This document shows, one piece after another, positions 25,501-36,699 of a DNA stretch of 64,000 nt. The DNA lies in contig QZLH01000082.1 of NCBI GenBank assembly GCA_003833135.1, positions 72,570 to 136,569 on the forward strand, read 5' to 3'. Position 1 is the stretch's first letter; each line of letters starts with the position of its first letter. The notes below the pieces were generated by a model. The model was not told the DNA's origin, searched no databases, and saw only the letters and a program-made list of their open reading frames with translations. The translations under genes and the position numbers were made by a program. Source of the stretch: Oehlia diaphana. Taxonomy: Eukaryota; Glomeromycota; Glomeromycetes; Glomerales; Glomeraceae.

Positions 25501-25813
25501 AATATGCAAAGCAACCGGGTCCGGTGATAAAATGATTGCCAAGGATCATGCTGATTATGAACGAAGGGCGATCGAGCTTGCCAGGTCCGTAAGATATAAT
25601 TACTGGCAACCTAATTTTCCACATTTTATGCCTCCGCAAGTTCATCGAAGTGGGGTTGGTGAACTTATTGAATTGAGGAAAAAACTCTTTCTAAATCGCG
25701 ATAATATGAGGCTTTTTGATACCCAAAGAATTGTATCAAATCTTGAAAAAGGTTATGCTATGGCTTGGGAATTTTGGGTTTCTGATAATGAAAAGAATAT
25801 CAAGGTATTATGA
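22526..25813 (+). CDS. TPR protein O-GlcNAc transferase (OGT/SPY, GT41 family), 2 exons, 1066 aa
   Basis: GT41 enzymes transfer GlcNAc (or fucose in the plant SPY branch) to Ser/Thr of nuclear and cytosolic proteins. Exon 1 is 22526-25084 and exon 2 is 25172-25813. The N-terminal ~600 residues are helical with TPR-like repeats, clearest at ~305-415 (NPDIYMAMADIYWRQNNLIEA; WEEALRLFETAYTINPDN). A Pro run (FPPPPPPSP) precedes the catalytic half at ~615. Motifs: VGYVSFDLKDHPLAHLMQS with the active-site region histidine, INLNGYTAGDRN, RPAPIQ, then FANFNQLYK/IDP across the splice, and VLDTPQVNAHTTACDILWSG. The lysine aligned with human OGT K842 is the last codon of exon 1. The frame ends at TGA 25811-25813, but GT at 25806 could also be a donor to a short third exon at 26413. 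Confidence 0.92.
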
Positions 25814-26411
25814 AAATAGGAAAAGGAAGAATTAATTAATGATCAAATTTAGTTTAATTGATTATATGCAAAGAATTTATTTAATTCCCTTTGTAAAACT
25901 CTTTTGGAAGATTATAGGAAAATGTGTAAAAGAATAAGGATATTATTTAGTTGTATAACAAAGGTATTGTTGAACCCGCATTACTTCATTTAACAAGGCT
26001 TCAAAAAAAAAATTTTTTTTTTCTTTCTCTTTAGTAATAAAAAATTTCGATGATCCTATAATTTATAGGGCTTGTAAATACTAAATCTTAACTTTAACCT
26101 ACGAAGAAATTTTTTTATTAATATTGTAGTAAGATAGAATCATTACAAAACGTTTTTTTTTTTCAAATATTAACTGCATTTTTCATTATATTCTTGCGAA
26201 TATCATACCAATAGATTCAGTATAAATTTTACTTTTTTTAAAAAAAAAACCTTTAATTTAAAATCAAATGTAATTTTTTTATTTCTTTTTTTCCTTTTAT
26301 TTCAATAAATGATATAGTCCAATTATGTGACAAATAAGATGTGTTTACCTTGATATAAAAGTACACTACAACTTTGTAAATTTTAACAAAAAACTAAATA
26401 TCAATTCATTA
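25814..26411. other. OGT 3' flank
   Basis: AT-rich DNA with T and A runs and no coding signal. It is either 3' UTR plus intergenic DNA, or an intron if the island at 26412 belongs to OGT. Confidence 0.4.
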
Positions 26412-26705
26412 GGGCACCTGTAGAAATTCATAAGTTATACGAATTAATAAATGATCACGTGCCTGATGGATTAGTTGATAGAAATTATATGGTAAAAATC
26501 ATAGACATCATGGTACAGGTGTCGGCGGGGGCACCTACCAATTTGAATGGAGCATCGAATACAGCTCTAACCTGAGGTGGTATACCTAGACGACCAATGC
26601 TGGCAATGCATTACCCCTTCGGGATGGATATAGGGTGGTACCATCTATATAGGCCTATTTATTCTAGTGTAAAGCGATATTTTTATAATCACTCCTGCGC
26701 GCTAT
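26412..26705 (+). other. Unexplained less AT-rich island with interrupted open frame
   Basis: A sharp island of mixed base composition in AT-rich DNA. On the plus strand one frame reads about 53 residues (starting APVEIHKLYELINDHVPDG) to a TGA at 26571-26573, then another ~43 residues in the same frame to a TGA near 26705. An AG at its left edge looks like an acceptor. On the minus strand the segments GGTCGTCTAGG and GTATTCGATGC faintly resemble Pol III A and B boxes. It could be a lost exon, a gene fragment or a SINE. I cannot decide. Confidence 0.3.
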
Positions 26706-26820
26706 GATACGACTATTATCTGTTGGAACCCAAATGGGTATACAGGACAAAATGTTTTATTTATACATCTAATATTACTAAAAAAAATTATGTAAAAAAA
26801 AAATAAATACCTGTCCACAA

Positions 26821-27001
26821 CATGTGCACATTGAAAATTTTTGTGCACATATGATGTCATCAAAAATGGGCACATTTTGCACATAGAAATTTTTAATCTT
26901 TCTTTTTACATATGTTTTTTACTTCTTTTAACATATTATATATATAGTATAAAAAATTTATAATTTTTGTGCACATCTAACGTCACAAAATTGTGCACAT
27001 G
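26821..27001. mobile_element. Small foldback element with TGTGCACA ends
   Basis: The ~181-bp segment begins CATGTGCACA and ends TGTGCACATG. Inside are further TGTGCACAT copies and two related ~37-bp blocks (26839-26876 and 26964-27000), each with a TGATGTCA or CGTCA core. Inverted ends and small size fit a MITE; no clear target duplication. Confidence 0.4.
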
Positions 27002-27357
27002 ACTTTTGGTCAATTATTAATATAAGTTACTTTTACTATTGCATTTTTATTATAATATATCAAATTAAAATTTAACAATTAAATGCGCTTTTGGCCAAAT
27101 TTATCTTTTTTTACTAAATCATTTTTTGCAAATTTCTTAGCATTCAATAGTTTAATTTTAATATTTTTTTAAATTACTTTTAATTTTTAAAAATAAGTTA
27201 ATTTGCTAAAAGTATGCCAGTAGTCCAAAGAACACATATAATATTAGAACCCAATTTTATATAAACTTACTATATAGTAATTTTCAATAAATTATATAGT
27301 TAAAATTATATAACCAAATAAGATTTTCACTAGAAATAAGTTATATAAAATATTATA

Positions 27358-28262
27358 TAGTATGAAATCTAAAGATAAAATTAAAGTACTAATATTAAAA
27401 TATAATGTAAAAACTAAAAACATTAGCATAAAATTATACTATTTAGCCAACTTTTTACTGAAAGTCTGGTAAAAATTTTGATTATTAAAAATAACTTTCC
27501 TATAAGCTAAAAAAAAAAATACCTTTTTTTTGTATATTGTCATTGATATATTTTTCCTTTTAATTTATAGGAAAATTATTTTTAATGTCAAAATTTTACT
27601 AAATTTTTGGTAAAAAGTTAATTAAATAATGTAATTTTACAGTAGGCAATCAAAAGTATATGAATATAAGATACCAAAAAAATTCTTATACATATAACAT
27701 AAAATAAAACTAAAAATGTAAAGTAAACATATTTATTTTATCTTCATTTATTAAATTACATAAAAATATAGACACTAATAATTTAATTTATGGAAGTAAT
27801 TATTTGCAATTTTTTATGCATCAAATTGATTAATTTTCTTATAATATTCTGAAAAAATATTTTTTTTATGCATTCTCTATTGTTTTTTTCAAATAAAATA
27901 ATAGTGAAGTATGTCAGAAAGTGGGTAAATAATTGTTTTTATATCTACTCCAGAAATTTTTAATAAGTTTAAAATCAGATTCCTAATCTTAATGTTTTTG
28001 ATGATTTTAGTGCAAATGGTTTATATTTGATAAAAAATTAATTAAAAAAGGAAAATCTGAAAAATTAAGTGCATTTATTTATCATGTTCCTAAATTCAAA
28101 ATCATATATTATTCATATTATATGACCATATGATAATCTATATAATTTTGTAAAATAAGATGTCTATATACTTTTAATTACTTACTGTATATTAATGTTT
28201 TAGTTTTTATATTATTATATTTTAAAAATTAATACTTTAATTTGCTACATCTTCAGATTCCA
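27358..28262. mobile_element. ~0.9-kb inverted-repeat element (non-autonomous)
   Basis: The left arm (from GAAATCTAAAGAT near 27364) matches the reverse complement of the right arm (from GGAATCTGAAGAT at 28262) for over 100 bp with drift. The left arm is split by the hairpin at 27429-27640 and continues after it (CAGTAGGCAATCAAAAGTAT vs CAGTAAGTAATTAAAAGTAT). No coding frame lies inside. The outer boundaries are approximate. Confidence 0.55.
27429..27640. mobile_element. Foldback MITE inserted in a terminal-repeat arm
   Basis: Two arms of about 80 bp (27429-27510 and 27551-27640) are reverse complements with moderate divergence, around a short T-rich loop. It interrupts the left arm of the 27358-28262 element, as shown by comparison with that element's intact right arm. 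Confidence 0.6.
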
Positions 28263-28439
28263 TATTATTTTTTCAGTTTTTAATAATTAATTTTTCTGCT
28301 TTTTATACAAATTATAAATTAATTAAAAATAAAATAATAATAGCAAAAAAAAATTTATAAAAATGACTAAAAAGGTTTTAATTTGCCAAAAATATTATTG
28401 TAAAATTTAAATATTATCTAATTATTTTTTTATTTATCA

Positions 28440-29060
28440 AATGAATAACTTTTTTTTTTAACATTTTTTAACATTTTTTGACAATTTTTAACCATTTTTA
28501 ATAGACTTTTAACATCTTTTAATGCTCTTTAATGCCTTTTCTTTCTTCTTAGACTTTTGAAGGCAAGCTTTTTTTTTATATTTACTTACTTTTTTATTTT
28601 CTATTGTTTCTTATCCATTTTCTTTTTATAGATTTTTCAACTTAGGTATCTTAGTAAATGTAGTAAATAGTAAGTTTCAAGTTTTTCAGAATTTTAAGTT
28701 TAGTTTCTTTATAGTAACTAACCAGTTTCATTTTTTATTTTAGTTTCTTCTATTTTGGCTGGATTTTTCCTTGGACTTCTTCTTTAAATTTCCTTTTAGA
28801 TTTTATTGTATTTCTTTTAACTTTTTTCTCAGGTCTTTTCTTTGGATTTCTTGAATTTCATTAAGTTTCTTTAAGTTTTTTTTGGATCTTTTTTTTAGAT
28901 TTTTTTTATTTTTCTTTAGATTTCTTTTTGTATTACTTCTTTGGATTTTTTTGATTTTTTCTTTGAGTTTCTTTTTTGGATTTCTTCTTGAGCGACTTTT
29001 TTTTTAGTTGAAATTTTTTTATTTTCTTTATATGATTTATTTTTACTTATATTTGATTTA
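28440..29060 (+). repeat. Pyrimidine-rich low-complexity tract
   Basis: About 600 bp dominated by T with scattered C on the plus strand and degenerate words such as AACATTTTTTAA and GATTTCTTT. No gene. It resembles the tract at 30000-31140. Confidence 0.5.
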
Positions 29061-29118
29061 GTTTTATTATGATTTTGGTTATTCATTTATCTTCTCTTTG
29101 GTTTTAGTTTATTCTAAC

Positions 29119-29362
29119 TAAAGTTGCTTGCCAAAACCTAGAGGTTTAGATAAAATGGCATTTCACCAAAAAGCAAAATTCTGCCAAAACTATATTAAAG
29201 TTATATTAAAAAACTGGTAAAACTTTGGAGAAAGATGAAATTGCCAAAACTTATTATAAATGCCAAAACTGCTAAAACTCTACCAAAACTATAATAAATT
29301 TATAGTAAAATTTTAGTAAAACTAATCGTAGGATTTTAAAGAAGTTTAGGCAGGCAACCTTA
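29119..29362. mobile_element. hAT-type MITE, 244 bp, with 8-bp target duplication
   Basis: The left end is TAAAGTTGCTTGCC and the reverse complement of the right end is TAAGGTTGCCTGCC. It is flanked by exact copies of ATTCTAAC at 29111-29118 and 29363-29370. An 8-bp duplication is typical of hAT elements. The interior has many short GCCAAAACT/GGTAAAACT words and no coding frame. It is related to the element at 42667-43195. Confidence 0.8.
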
Positions 29363-31442
29363 ATTCTAACCCATTTAATCTTATTTAATTTTATTTTTAG
29401 TTCATTATAATTTCAGTATAATTTCAATTATTTTTAACTTTAGTGATGATATCAAGAGTTATCATATAAACCATATATATAATGTAATGTGATTATAGAT
29501 TTTTCTATTCACAATTAATATGTTTGTAAAAATTTATTTTTATATGCAGATCAAATTAAAATTTTATATATGATTTATTATAGGTAAAATCACCTAATTT
29601 TAATAAATTTATATATAAGTGAAATCACTTGAGTGATTTCACCTGCTTAAAGAGCAAATTAGCAAGATTCTAATAAAAAATTTTCAAATTTTTCAAACAA
29701 AAAAAATTTTAAAAAAAAAATTTTAAATAAATAAAAAACAATTCTATAATACCATTTATATAAAATTTTTAACAGTTAAGATAATTTTATTACTATTCAA
29801 TTTGTTTTAATAAGGGAAATTAAATAATATAAATTTTAAAAAAAATTTATTTCTCACCCAGATGATTTTTCACCCCCTATTATGTAATAAATTTTGATTG
29901 GCTGATGAAACTTTACAATTACATCATACCAGTCAATCAGTTATTTGTTTACTTCCTTTTAGTTTGCGTTAAAAATTTACATATAAATCACATTTTTTCT
30001 TTCTTTTAGGTTTCAGGCTCTTTTAGTTTCGCACTTAAAGGTATATTTTTTTGTTTTTTAATTTTCTTCTTTTTTACTTTGCTTTATTTTTACTAACTTT
30101 ATTTTATTTTTTTTTATAGGATTTTTTCTTTATTATCGTTCACTTTACATTTATTTTCCTTTCGTCTTTATCTTTATCTCTATTTGTTTCATTTCCTTTT
30201 TCATTTTATATTCTTTCTTTTTTATTTTCCCTTTTATTTTCATTTACATATTTTCACTTTATTTTTTCTTTTATTTTTATCTTTGTCCATTTTATTTTCA
30301 TTTTTTTTTTATTTTCTTTCTCCCTTTAGGTCCTTAAAACTTGGCTAAAAGAAAAGAAAAATAAAGAAACAACTGGTTAGTAAAAATAAATTATAAATGA
30401 AAAATGAAAATGAAAAAAATATACTTACCTGAAGTCTTAAAGATTTATCAAAACCTAAAGAAGTAAGAAAAAAATAGGTCCTTCCAGTTTCATGATCAAG
30501 GTATGTTCTTTTCTTTTTTTTATTTACTACTTTTCAATTCTTTTTATTTTTAGGTTTTGTTCTTTTTATTTATATTTGATCTTAATCTTTCCCTCTTATT
30601 TTTTCAGGTTTTAGACTTTAAGATTTTTTTTTTGTTTAGATTTCAGTAACTTCCACATTTTTCTCTTTTTTAGATTTCTGATTCTCTTTGAATGAATAGT
30701 TTTATTTCTGTTATTTTTTAATTTTTGATTGTTATTTTCTCGTCTTTATTACTAATAATTTTTTATTTTCTTTTCCTTTCTGTTTGTTTCATTTCTATTT
30801 TATTTTTATCTTTCTTTATTTCATTTTCATTTCTCTTCATTTTAATTCCCTTTCTTTTTTATTTTCTCTTCTTAATCCTCTTCCTTTCCCTTTGTTTTTA
30901 TTTTCATTCTTTTCTCTTTCATATTTCTTCTATTTTCCTTCTTTTATTTTTATTTTTATTCTTTTTTCCTCTTATTTTTCCTTTAACTTTGCTCTCTTGC
31001 CTTTTATTTTTGTTTCTTTCTCTTTGCTTTTATTACTCTTCATTATCTTTGCTTCTTTAATATTGATATCATCATTCATCTCGCTCATTTCTTATATTAT
31101 TCTTAATTTATCATTTTTGGATGTATTTTTAATCTTTGATTAGATTGATTTCTATTTTTCTAACTTTCAGATCACTTTATATGTCAAATAAATATTGCTA
31201 TTAAATTATATCTATCATTTTATCATTTTATCTCCATGTTTTTTTATTATTATTGATACTAATTATGTAAATTTAATTTTAAAACATTTGTATTTTATTC
31301 TTCTATTAATAATGATAATCTTTCAAAAAAATAAAATTATATGTACCGAAAAATTTTAAAGTTAAAAAAATCAGCCAATCAAAAATAAGCCAACCAAAAA
31401 TGTTTATCACGTGATAGGGTGAGTAATAATATTACTCACCCA

Positions 31443-31549
31443 GGGTATACTTGCCGCCCATATTCAAAAAAGGAAATTATAACAATAATTGATCGGCAAG
31501 TGTATTGTTACAATTTCCTTTTTTGGTAAATGGGCGGCAAGTATAACCC
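31443..31549. repeat. Near-perfect 46-bp inverted repeat (hairpin)
   Basis: The left arm starts GGGTATACTTGCCGCCCAT; the right arm ends ATGGGCGGCAAGTATAACCC. The arms match over about 45 bp with few mismatches around a short spacer. It is a strong potential cruciform or small foldback element. Confidence 0.8.
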
Positions 31550-31556
31550 AGGGTGA

Positions 31557-31672
31557 GGCAAAAGTATCATTCTTGATAGACATGAGGTATTATTCTTGAT
31601 AGACTTTACTGTAAAATATATTATGCATATCAAGATTCTCCTGCATACCTATCAAGAATGATATTTTTGCCA
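31557..31672. repeat. Second inverted repeat (hairpin)
   Basis: GGCAAAAGTATCATTCTTGA at 31557 is mirrored by TCAAGAATGATATTTTTGCC ending at 31672, with weaker pairing inward. CAGGGTGAG words border it on both sides, as with the first hairpin. Confidence 0.7.
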
Positions 31673-32200
31673 GGGTGAGGAATAAATTCACCCTTTTTGA
31701 ATTTTATACCATTAGAATTATTTTAATAGAATAGCTTTAAAATATTTCTTAATTTTATAACAATTTATAAAATTAAATTTATTATTGATATTTTATATAA
31801 TTTACATATATAATTAAGGCAGTGACATAGTGTTGTTGATATTTATTTATATGAATACCATACCACACTGCCTATAGTATTTCAATTAGTACCCCCAATT
31901 CTGGTAACTTTAGCTTAATTCTGGTTAAAATTATTATGTACCCCCTCATATAATTCACAAAGTACCCACGAGTATTATATAATTTTTAAATCGGGTATTT
32001 TGTATAATACCCGGGGTATGTGCAGTATTACTGTATTTTGGTTTATTGCGCGTTTTTTTTAAAAAATTATTTGTCATGAATTATGTCATTTCAAGTTAAT
32101 TTGGTGTTTATATATAGGTTTTTTAGGTAGTAATGGTACAGGTTTACTAGTTGCGTAATCATATTTTTCACGTGAATAAATTTACAATGGTATAATCGAG

Positions 32201-32220
32201 AATAATCTGTACAGATTATT
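32201..32220. promoter_or_regulatory. Perfect 20-bp palindrome upstream of the UFD1-like gene
   Basis: AATAATCTGTACAGATTATT is a perfect 10+10 palindrome, 129 bp before the start codon. The half-site word AATCTGT recurs near 32257 next to the palindrome TTACGTAA. This suits a dimeric transcription factor, but no factor can be named. Confidence 0.35.
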
Positions 32221-32348
32221 AAGAGAACACAGGGGTCTGTACTTGTTATTACGTAATCTGTCATAAATTTATATTTAGAGTTATTCGGTCATCCTTTTTT
32301 TTCTGAACAACTTTTCTTTGCAAGAATTCTACGAAAGTTTTTTTAACT

Positions 32349-34664
32349 ATGTCTATTTCTTATACCCGAACCTTATTGTCAGGATCAGTAATCTCGACTT
32401 TGGAGGGAGATAAACTTATTCTTCCACCTTTTGTTCTCGAAGAGATATTACGTGCGGCTAGCAATAATTCACATAACGATTTTTCGGAAGCACAACTTCC
32501 TTATCCAATTACTTTCCAAATATCTAATCCAAGAACACAATTAATAACCCATGGAGGTGTCTTGGAATTTAATGCAAGTGATGATAAGATCTATTTACCA
32601 GAATGGATGTATAATTCACTCTCACTCGACGAAGGTGCGGAAGTGACAATCCGATTAAAAGAGCTACCAAAAGGAACATGGGTAAAATTTCGCCCGATGA
32701 ATTCTGAATATAAAAAAATAAAAGATTATAGGTAAATCTTATTAATTCCTATTGAATTTATGAACTTTTAGTGTTTAATATTGAAATGAAATTTCTTATT
32801 TAAATATTTGATTTTTTCTTTTTATAGAGCTGCTTTTGAGGGATATCTACGTTCACACTATGCTACTTTGACTACAGGAGAAATTCTTACAATAAAGCAA
32901 GCAAATTCCTCTTATCAGTTTGTGGTAGACTCTTTAAAACCTGCTAATGCCGTACAAGTTGTGGATACAGATTTAGAGGTTGAAATATCACCACTTGCTG
33001 GAGAAGAAGCTTCTCTAAGTATTGATGAAGACATTTATGTTGGACAAACTGTTCAAGGTATCATTCACAAGAATGATTATGCTTACTTCAATTTGACGAA
33101 TATTGACAAATCACATGGATTAAATATCGTGCTAAACATTAAGGGAGGAGATGCAGGTATATATATCAATTTTAATTTTTGATGCTTTAGTATATAGTCG
33201 TTATCGATTATTTATATGAATTTTATTTCAGATATTTGGCTGACCGCCCATTCAATAATATGATTTCAGATCTCCTTGTGTCCAACGTTCAGTATCCCAA
33301 AGATGATGACCACATTTGGTCAAACTTCTCATCTGAGCCTAAGAAATCCATATTTATTGCGCCTACAAATTACGAATATGCTACTAAAGATGATATCCAT
33401 ATTGGAGTACATGGGTATAGTGATATAAATTCTTACGAGTTAACGGTAACCTATTCTGACCAACAATTAACTAAGCCGGAGTCCTCGTTGGAAACCGTTA
33501 ACGATGCGAATGAAAATGCTCCCGGATATGCTCAATGTAGTAATTGTGGAAATTGGATTCCAGAAAGAACGATCGTTTTGCATTCAAATTTCTGTGAAAG
33601 AAATAACATAAAGTGTAATTTATGTGGGAAAATAATGAAAAAAGAAGAAGAGAAAAGTCATTGGCATTGTTCTAAATGTGATAAGGTAACTTGAGATTTC
33701 TAATTATAAATCATAAAATAATTTATATATTAAATGTTGATATTTAATGCTGTCTTAATTTATTATTTAGATTGGTGATATTTCAGAGCAAGCAAAACAT
33801 GAAGTTATCTTTCATACAGAACGTAAATGTTCTTGTGGATTTGTAACAGAATCATTACCGGATTTAGCGTTACATAGACGAACAACATGCCCGGATAAAC
33901 TTGTAATATGTAGGTTTTGTTCCAATTTAGTTAAACAAGGAGAACCCTCAACCAATCAAAATGATATGTTGGAAGGTTTAGCTTCCCATGAATCATATTG
34001 TGGAGGTAGAACCATCACATGCGTAAAATGTAAAAAGGCTGTTATATTAAAAAACGTTGCAGCTCATATGAAAATGCACGAAGTCGAAAAACAAAATCAA
34101 AGATTGCCACCACTTTGTAGAAATGCTAATTGTGCGAGAAATGCGGCAGTCAATTCATTAAGATTATGTACAGTTTGTTTTGGGCCTTTCTGGTCACCGA
34201 CAGCAGATCCAACAAAAAAGATGTTATTTACAAGAGTGGCAAGAAAATACCATCAACAGTTAACTGTTGGATGCAAAAATTCTTGGTGTAAAAATGAGGT
34301 ATTTTATTATAATTATTATATTCAGATGTTTGAATAAACCAAATTATATATACTAAAGCTATTTATTTGTTTTTAGTTTTGTGCTACAGGTAATTCACAG
34401 CCAAAAGATGCTACAACAGCAGCAACCACATTAATTCCACTTTTACAACAAGTTCAATCATCCAATTCAGCACCTATGTATCTTTGTGTGGATGAAAATA
34501 CAATGAAAAAGCGTTTACTTGCAAATCTTTTATATAAGGGAGATATTGAAGGAGAATTTTCTATTGAATTTTGTATTAAAGCAATAGAAGTTGAAAATGG
34601 AGATTTAGTTAAAGCAAGGGAATGGTTAATATCTAATGCACCTAATAACTTTTTAAGAAATTAA
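32349..34664 (+). CDS. UFD1-domain protein with C-terminal zinc fingers, 5 exons, 647 aa
   Basis: Exons: 32349-32731, 32828-33156, 33270-33685, 33771-34298, 34377-34664; all join in frame. The first ~220 residues are a UFD1-type double-psi barrel fold (DKLILPPFVLEEILRAA, then LEFNASDDKIYLPEWMY and FRPMNSEY), the domain that in UFD1 binds ubiquitin and p97/Cdc48. Residues ~380-560 hold repeated zinc-binding patterns: CSNCGNW...H..FC, CNLCGK...HWHC, CSCGF...H, CRFC, CVKCKK...H..MH, and later LCTVCF. The last ~60 residues are helical (a UBA- or CUE-like end is possible). This fits fungal UFD1/zinc-finger proteins thought to act in ubiquitin-dependent degradation. The 33270 acceptor was chosen because the nearer AG at 33231 leads to a stop, while 33270 gives the family-like GDADLLVSNVQYP. 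Confidence 0.85.
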
Positions 34665-36495
34665 TAATTTTATAATGTTTTGGCTAATATATTTTATAGT
34701 ACTTTTTGAAAAATGATGTAAGAATTATTTATGCTGTATAATTTTGTATATATACAAAAATATAATTATAATAAGAGATTAAAGTTTTAGATTAAAATTG
34801 TGAACTTTAACATTATTTTATTTATAATTAATAGGTAATAAAAAAAAAATATAAGGAAAGCTTTAAAATTTTATATATATAGAAGATTTATCAGAAGCAA
34901 TAAATATATAGCATATTATTATTATATATTCTTAGATAAAGAGCAAATAATAGATTTTAAATTTAATATTAATACTAAAATTCAAAGTAATTTACACTTC
35001 TTTCTTTTATAATAGGAAAAAAACTTTTTAGTATTTTGGTATTTTAATTATAATAATGATAGCTTCAGATTTTATCAATTATTTAGTATAATAAAACTAT
35101 TATAATTATTTGTTTTAAATGATCTTTTTATTATATTTAATACAACTTATATTTAATTTTACTAATAAAAAAAGCAAATTAAAATAAGTGTATTGTTAAA
35201 ATTCACCAATAGTAATTATTATCATAGGTAATTATTATTATTTAATTTAATTTTAAATTAGAATTAAAAACATTAAATAATAAATACATTATAAACTAAT
35301 TATTATTGATTTTAAATATTTTAAAAATTAGAAAATTTTAATAAAATGATTAAATTTATATATTTTTTAAAAAACTGTTTTAAACAGTTCCTTTTTAATC
35401 TTATAAATTTATATATAATGAATTTAAAACAATATATTATTAAAATTAATATTTTAATTAATTTATTTTTTATCCTTTTATCTGTAAATCTCTACAGGCA
35501 TATTTGTCCTGCAATATTTAGTTATCATTTAAAATTCTTCTTTTTTTTTTTTTTAAGGTAGTGCAATTTGTAAGTTTATTAATTATATGTGAGAATACAA
35601 AAACATCTGTTATATAATTAATTTATTAAAACTTCAACCCAGTTTCCTATCTATAAGATTGCTCCTATACCCTACCATTATCTTATAGAATTTATATCAT
35701 TTAAAAATCTAATATATAATACAAATTATAATAAATTATATATTTTTAAATAGTTTAAATCTTGTACTTTTTAAGTAAAAAAATTTTTTATTAAATAATT
35801 ATAAATAAAAAACTCTTTATAAGCCAAATATTAGTATTGTCATATAATATTATATAATTAATATGAATTACATAACTTTTAATTAATCAAAAAAAAAATA
35901 TAATATAATTTATATTCTGATTTTATTATGAAAAAATAATAATAATGAAATAATAAAGTCATAATAACAAAAAGATAAAAAATAATAAATAATAAAAATA
36001 ATAATATTTGAAAACTTAGTATTTCAGAAAAAAAATTTAAAATAAATTTATTTATTTTTATTAACAGTATAATCTATTTATATATTACTAATAGAATTTT
36101 ACATATTATCAAAACTATATTAAAATTATAGTAATAGATTAATAGATATATTGAAAAGTTTAAACAATTATTAAGTTTAGATAATGTTCAAAATATTTTA
36201 TTAATAGTTTAAATATTTTAAAAATTTAAACTTTTATCAAATTCTAAAAATTTTGCTTATAATTTTATAATATATAATACAAAATTATAATACAAATTAT
36301 ATTTTTTATATGCTTATAAATAAATATTTCAATAACTTTCACATAAATAATTAAAGAACTTTATAAATTAATTTAAAAATTTTGTAAGCAAAATTGTGAA
36401 TTTTATTTATTATATAAAAATTCAAATTTTTCAAATTCTATAACTAGAATTGAATGTGCTATAAATGAAATATATAGTATAATAGGATTCCGCCT
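34665..36495. other. Extremely AT-rich gene-free DNA
   Basis: About 1.8 kb of A/T runs and short homopolymers. A 71-codon frame at 35346-35561 is low-complexity. I see no gene and no clear element boundary. Confidence 0.5.
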
Positions 36496-36699
36496 ATTAT
36501 TATTATCATTTTCAAAATGGTTGATGTAGTGTTGATCATACATAAAATTCAATTTCCCATTAAGAATACTGAATATCTAATCATCATCATGTGATCAAAT
36601 AAATTAACCAATTAAATATCATCATACCGTTCATTAATAATTTTGTATTTTAACAAAAGACATGTTCAACTTAATATAATGACTTTTACAGAGTATCTA

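Larger units (their letters stand above)
29856..31680. repeat. Pyrimidine-rich block bounded by inverted CTCACCC and CCAAT words
   Basis: Near the left edge are CTCACCCAG, a TATTATGTAATAAA word and TTGATTGGCTGAT. Near the right edge the inverted forms occur (CAGCCAATCAAAAA, ATCACGTGATAGGGTGAG, and CCAGGGTGAG at 31670). Between ~30000 and 31140 the plus strand is almost pure T and C. Small frames here are low-complexity Phe/Leu/Ser and not genes. It may be a degenerate non-autonomous transposon. Confidence 0.4.

Noticed and set aside
26530..26690. tRNA gene
   Set aside because: Box-like words are present on the minus strand, but no cloverleaf or acceptor stem can be folded by eye.
30725..31143. 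Two overlapping Phe/Leu/Ser frames of 111 and 119 codons
   Set aside because: They come from a pyrimidine-rich tract in which stops are rare; no protein features.
33157..33269. Apparent frameshift in the UFD1-like gene when the AG at 33231 is used as acceptor
   Set aside because: The acceptor TTTCAG at 33269 restores the frame and gives the family-like GDADLLVSN, so no frameshift is needed.
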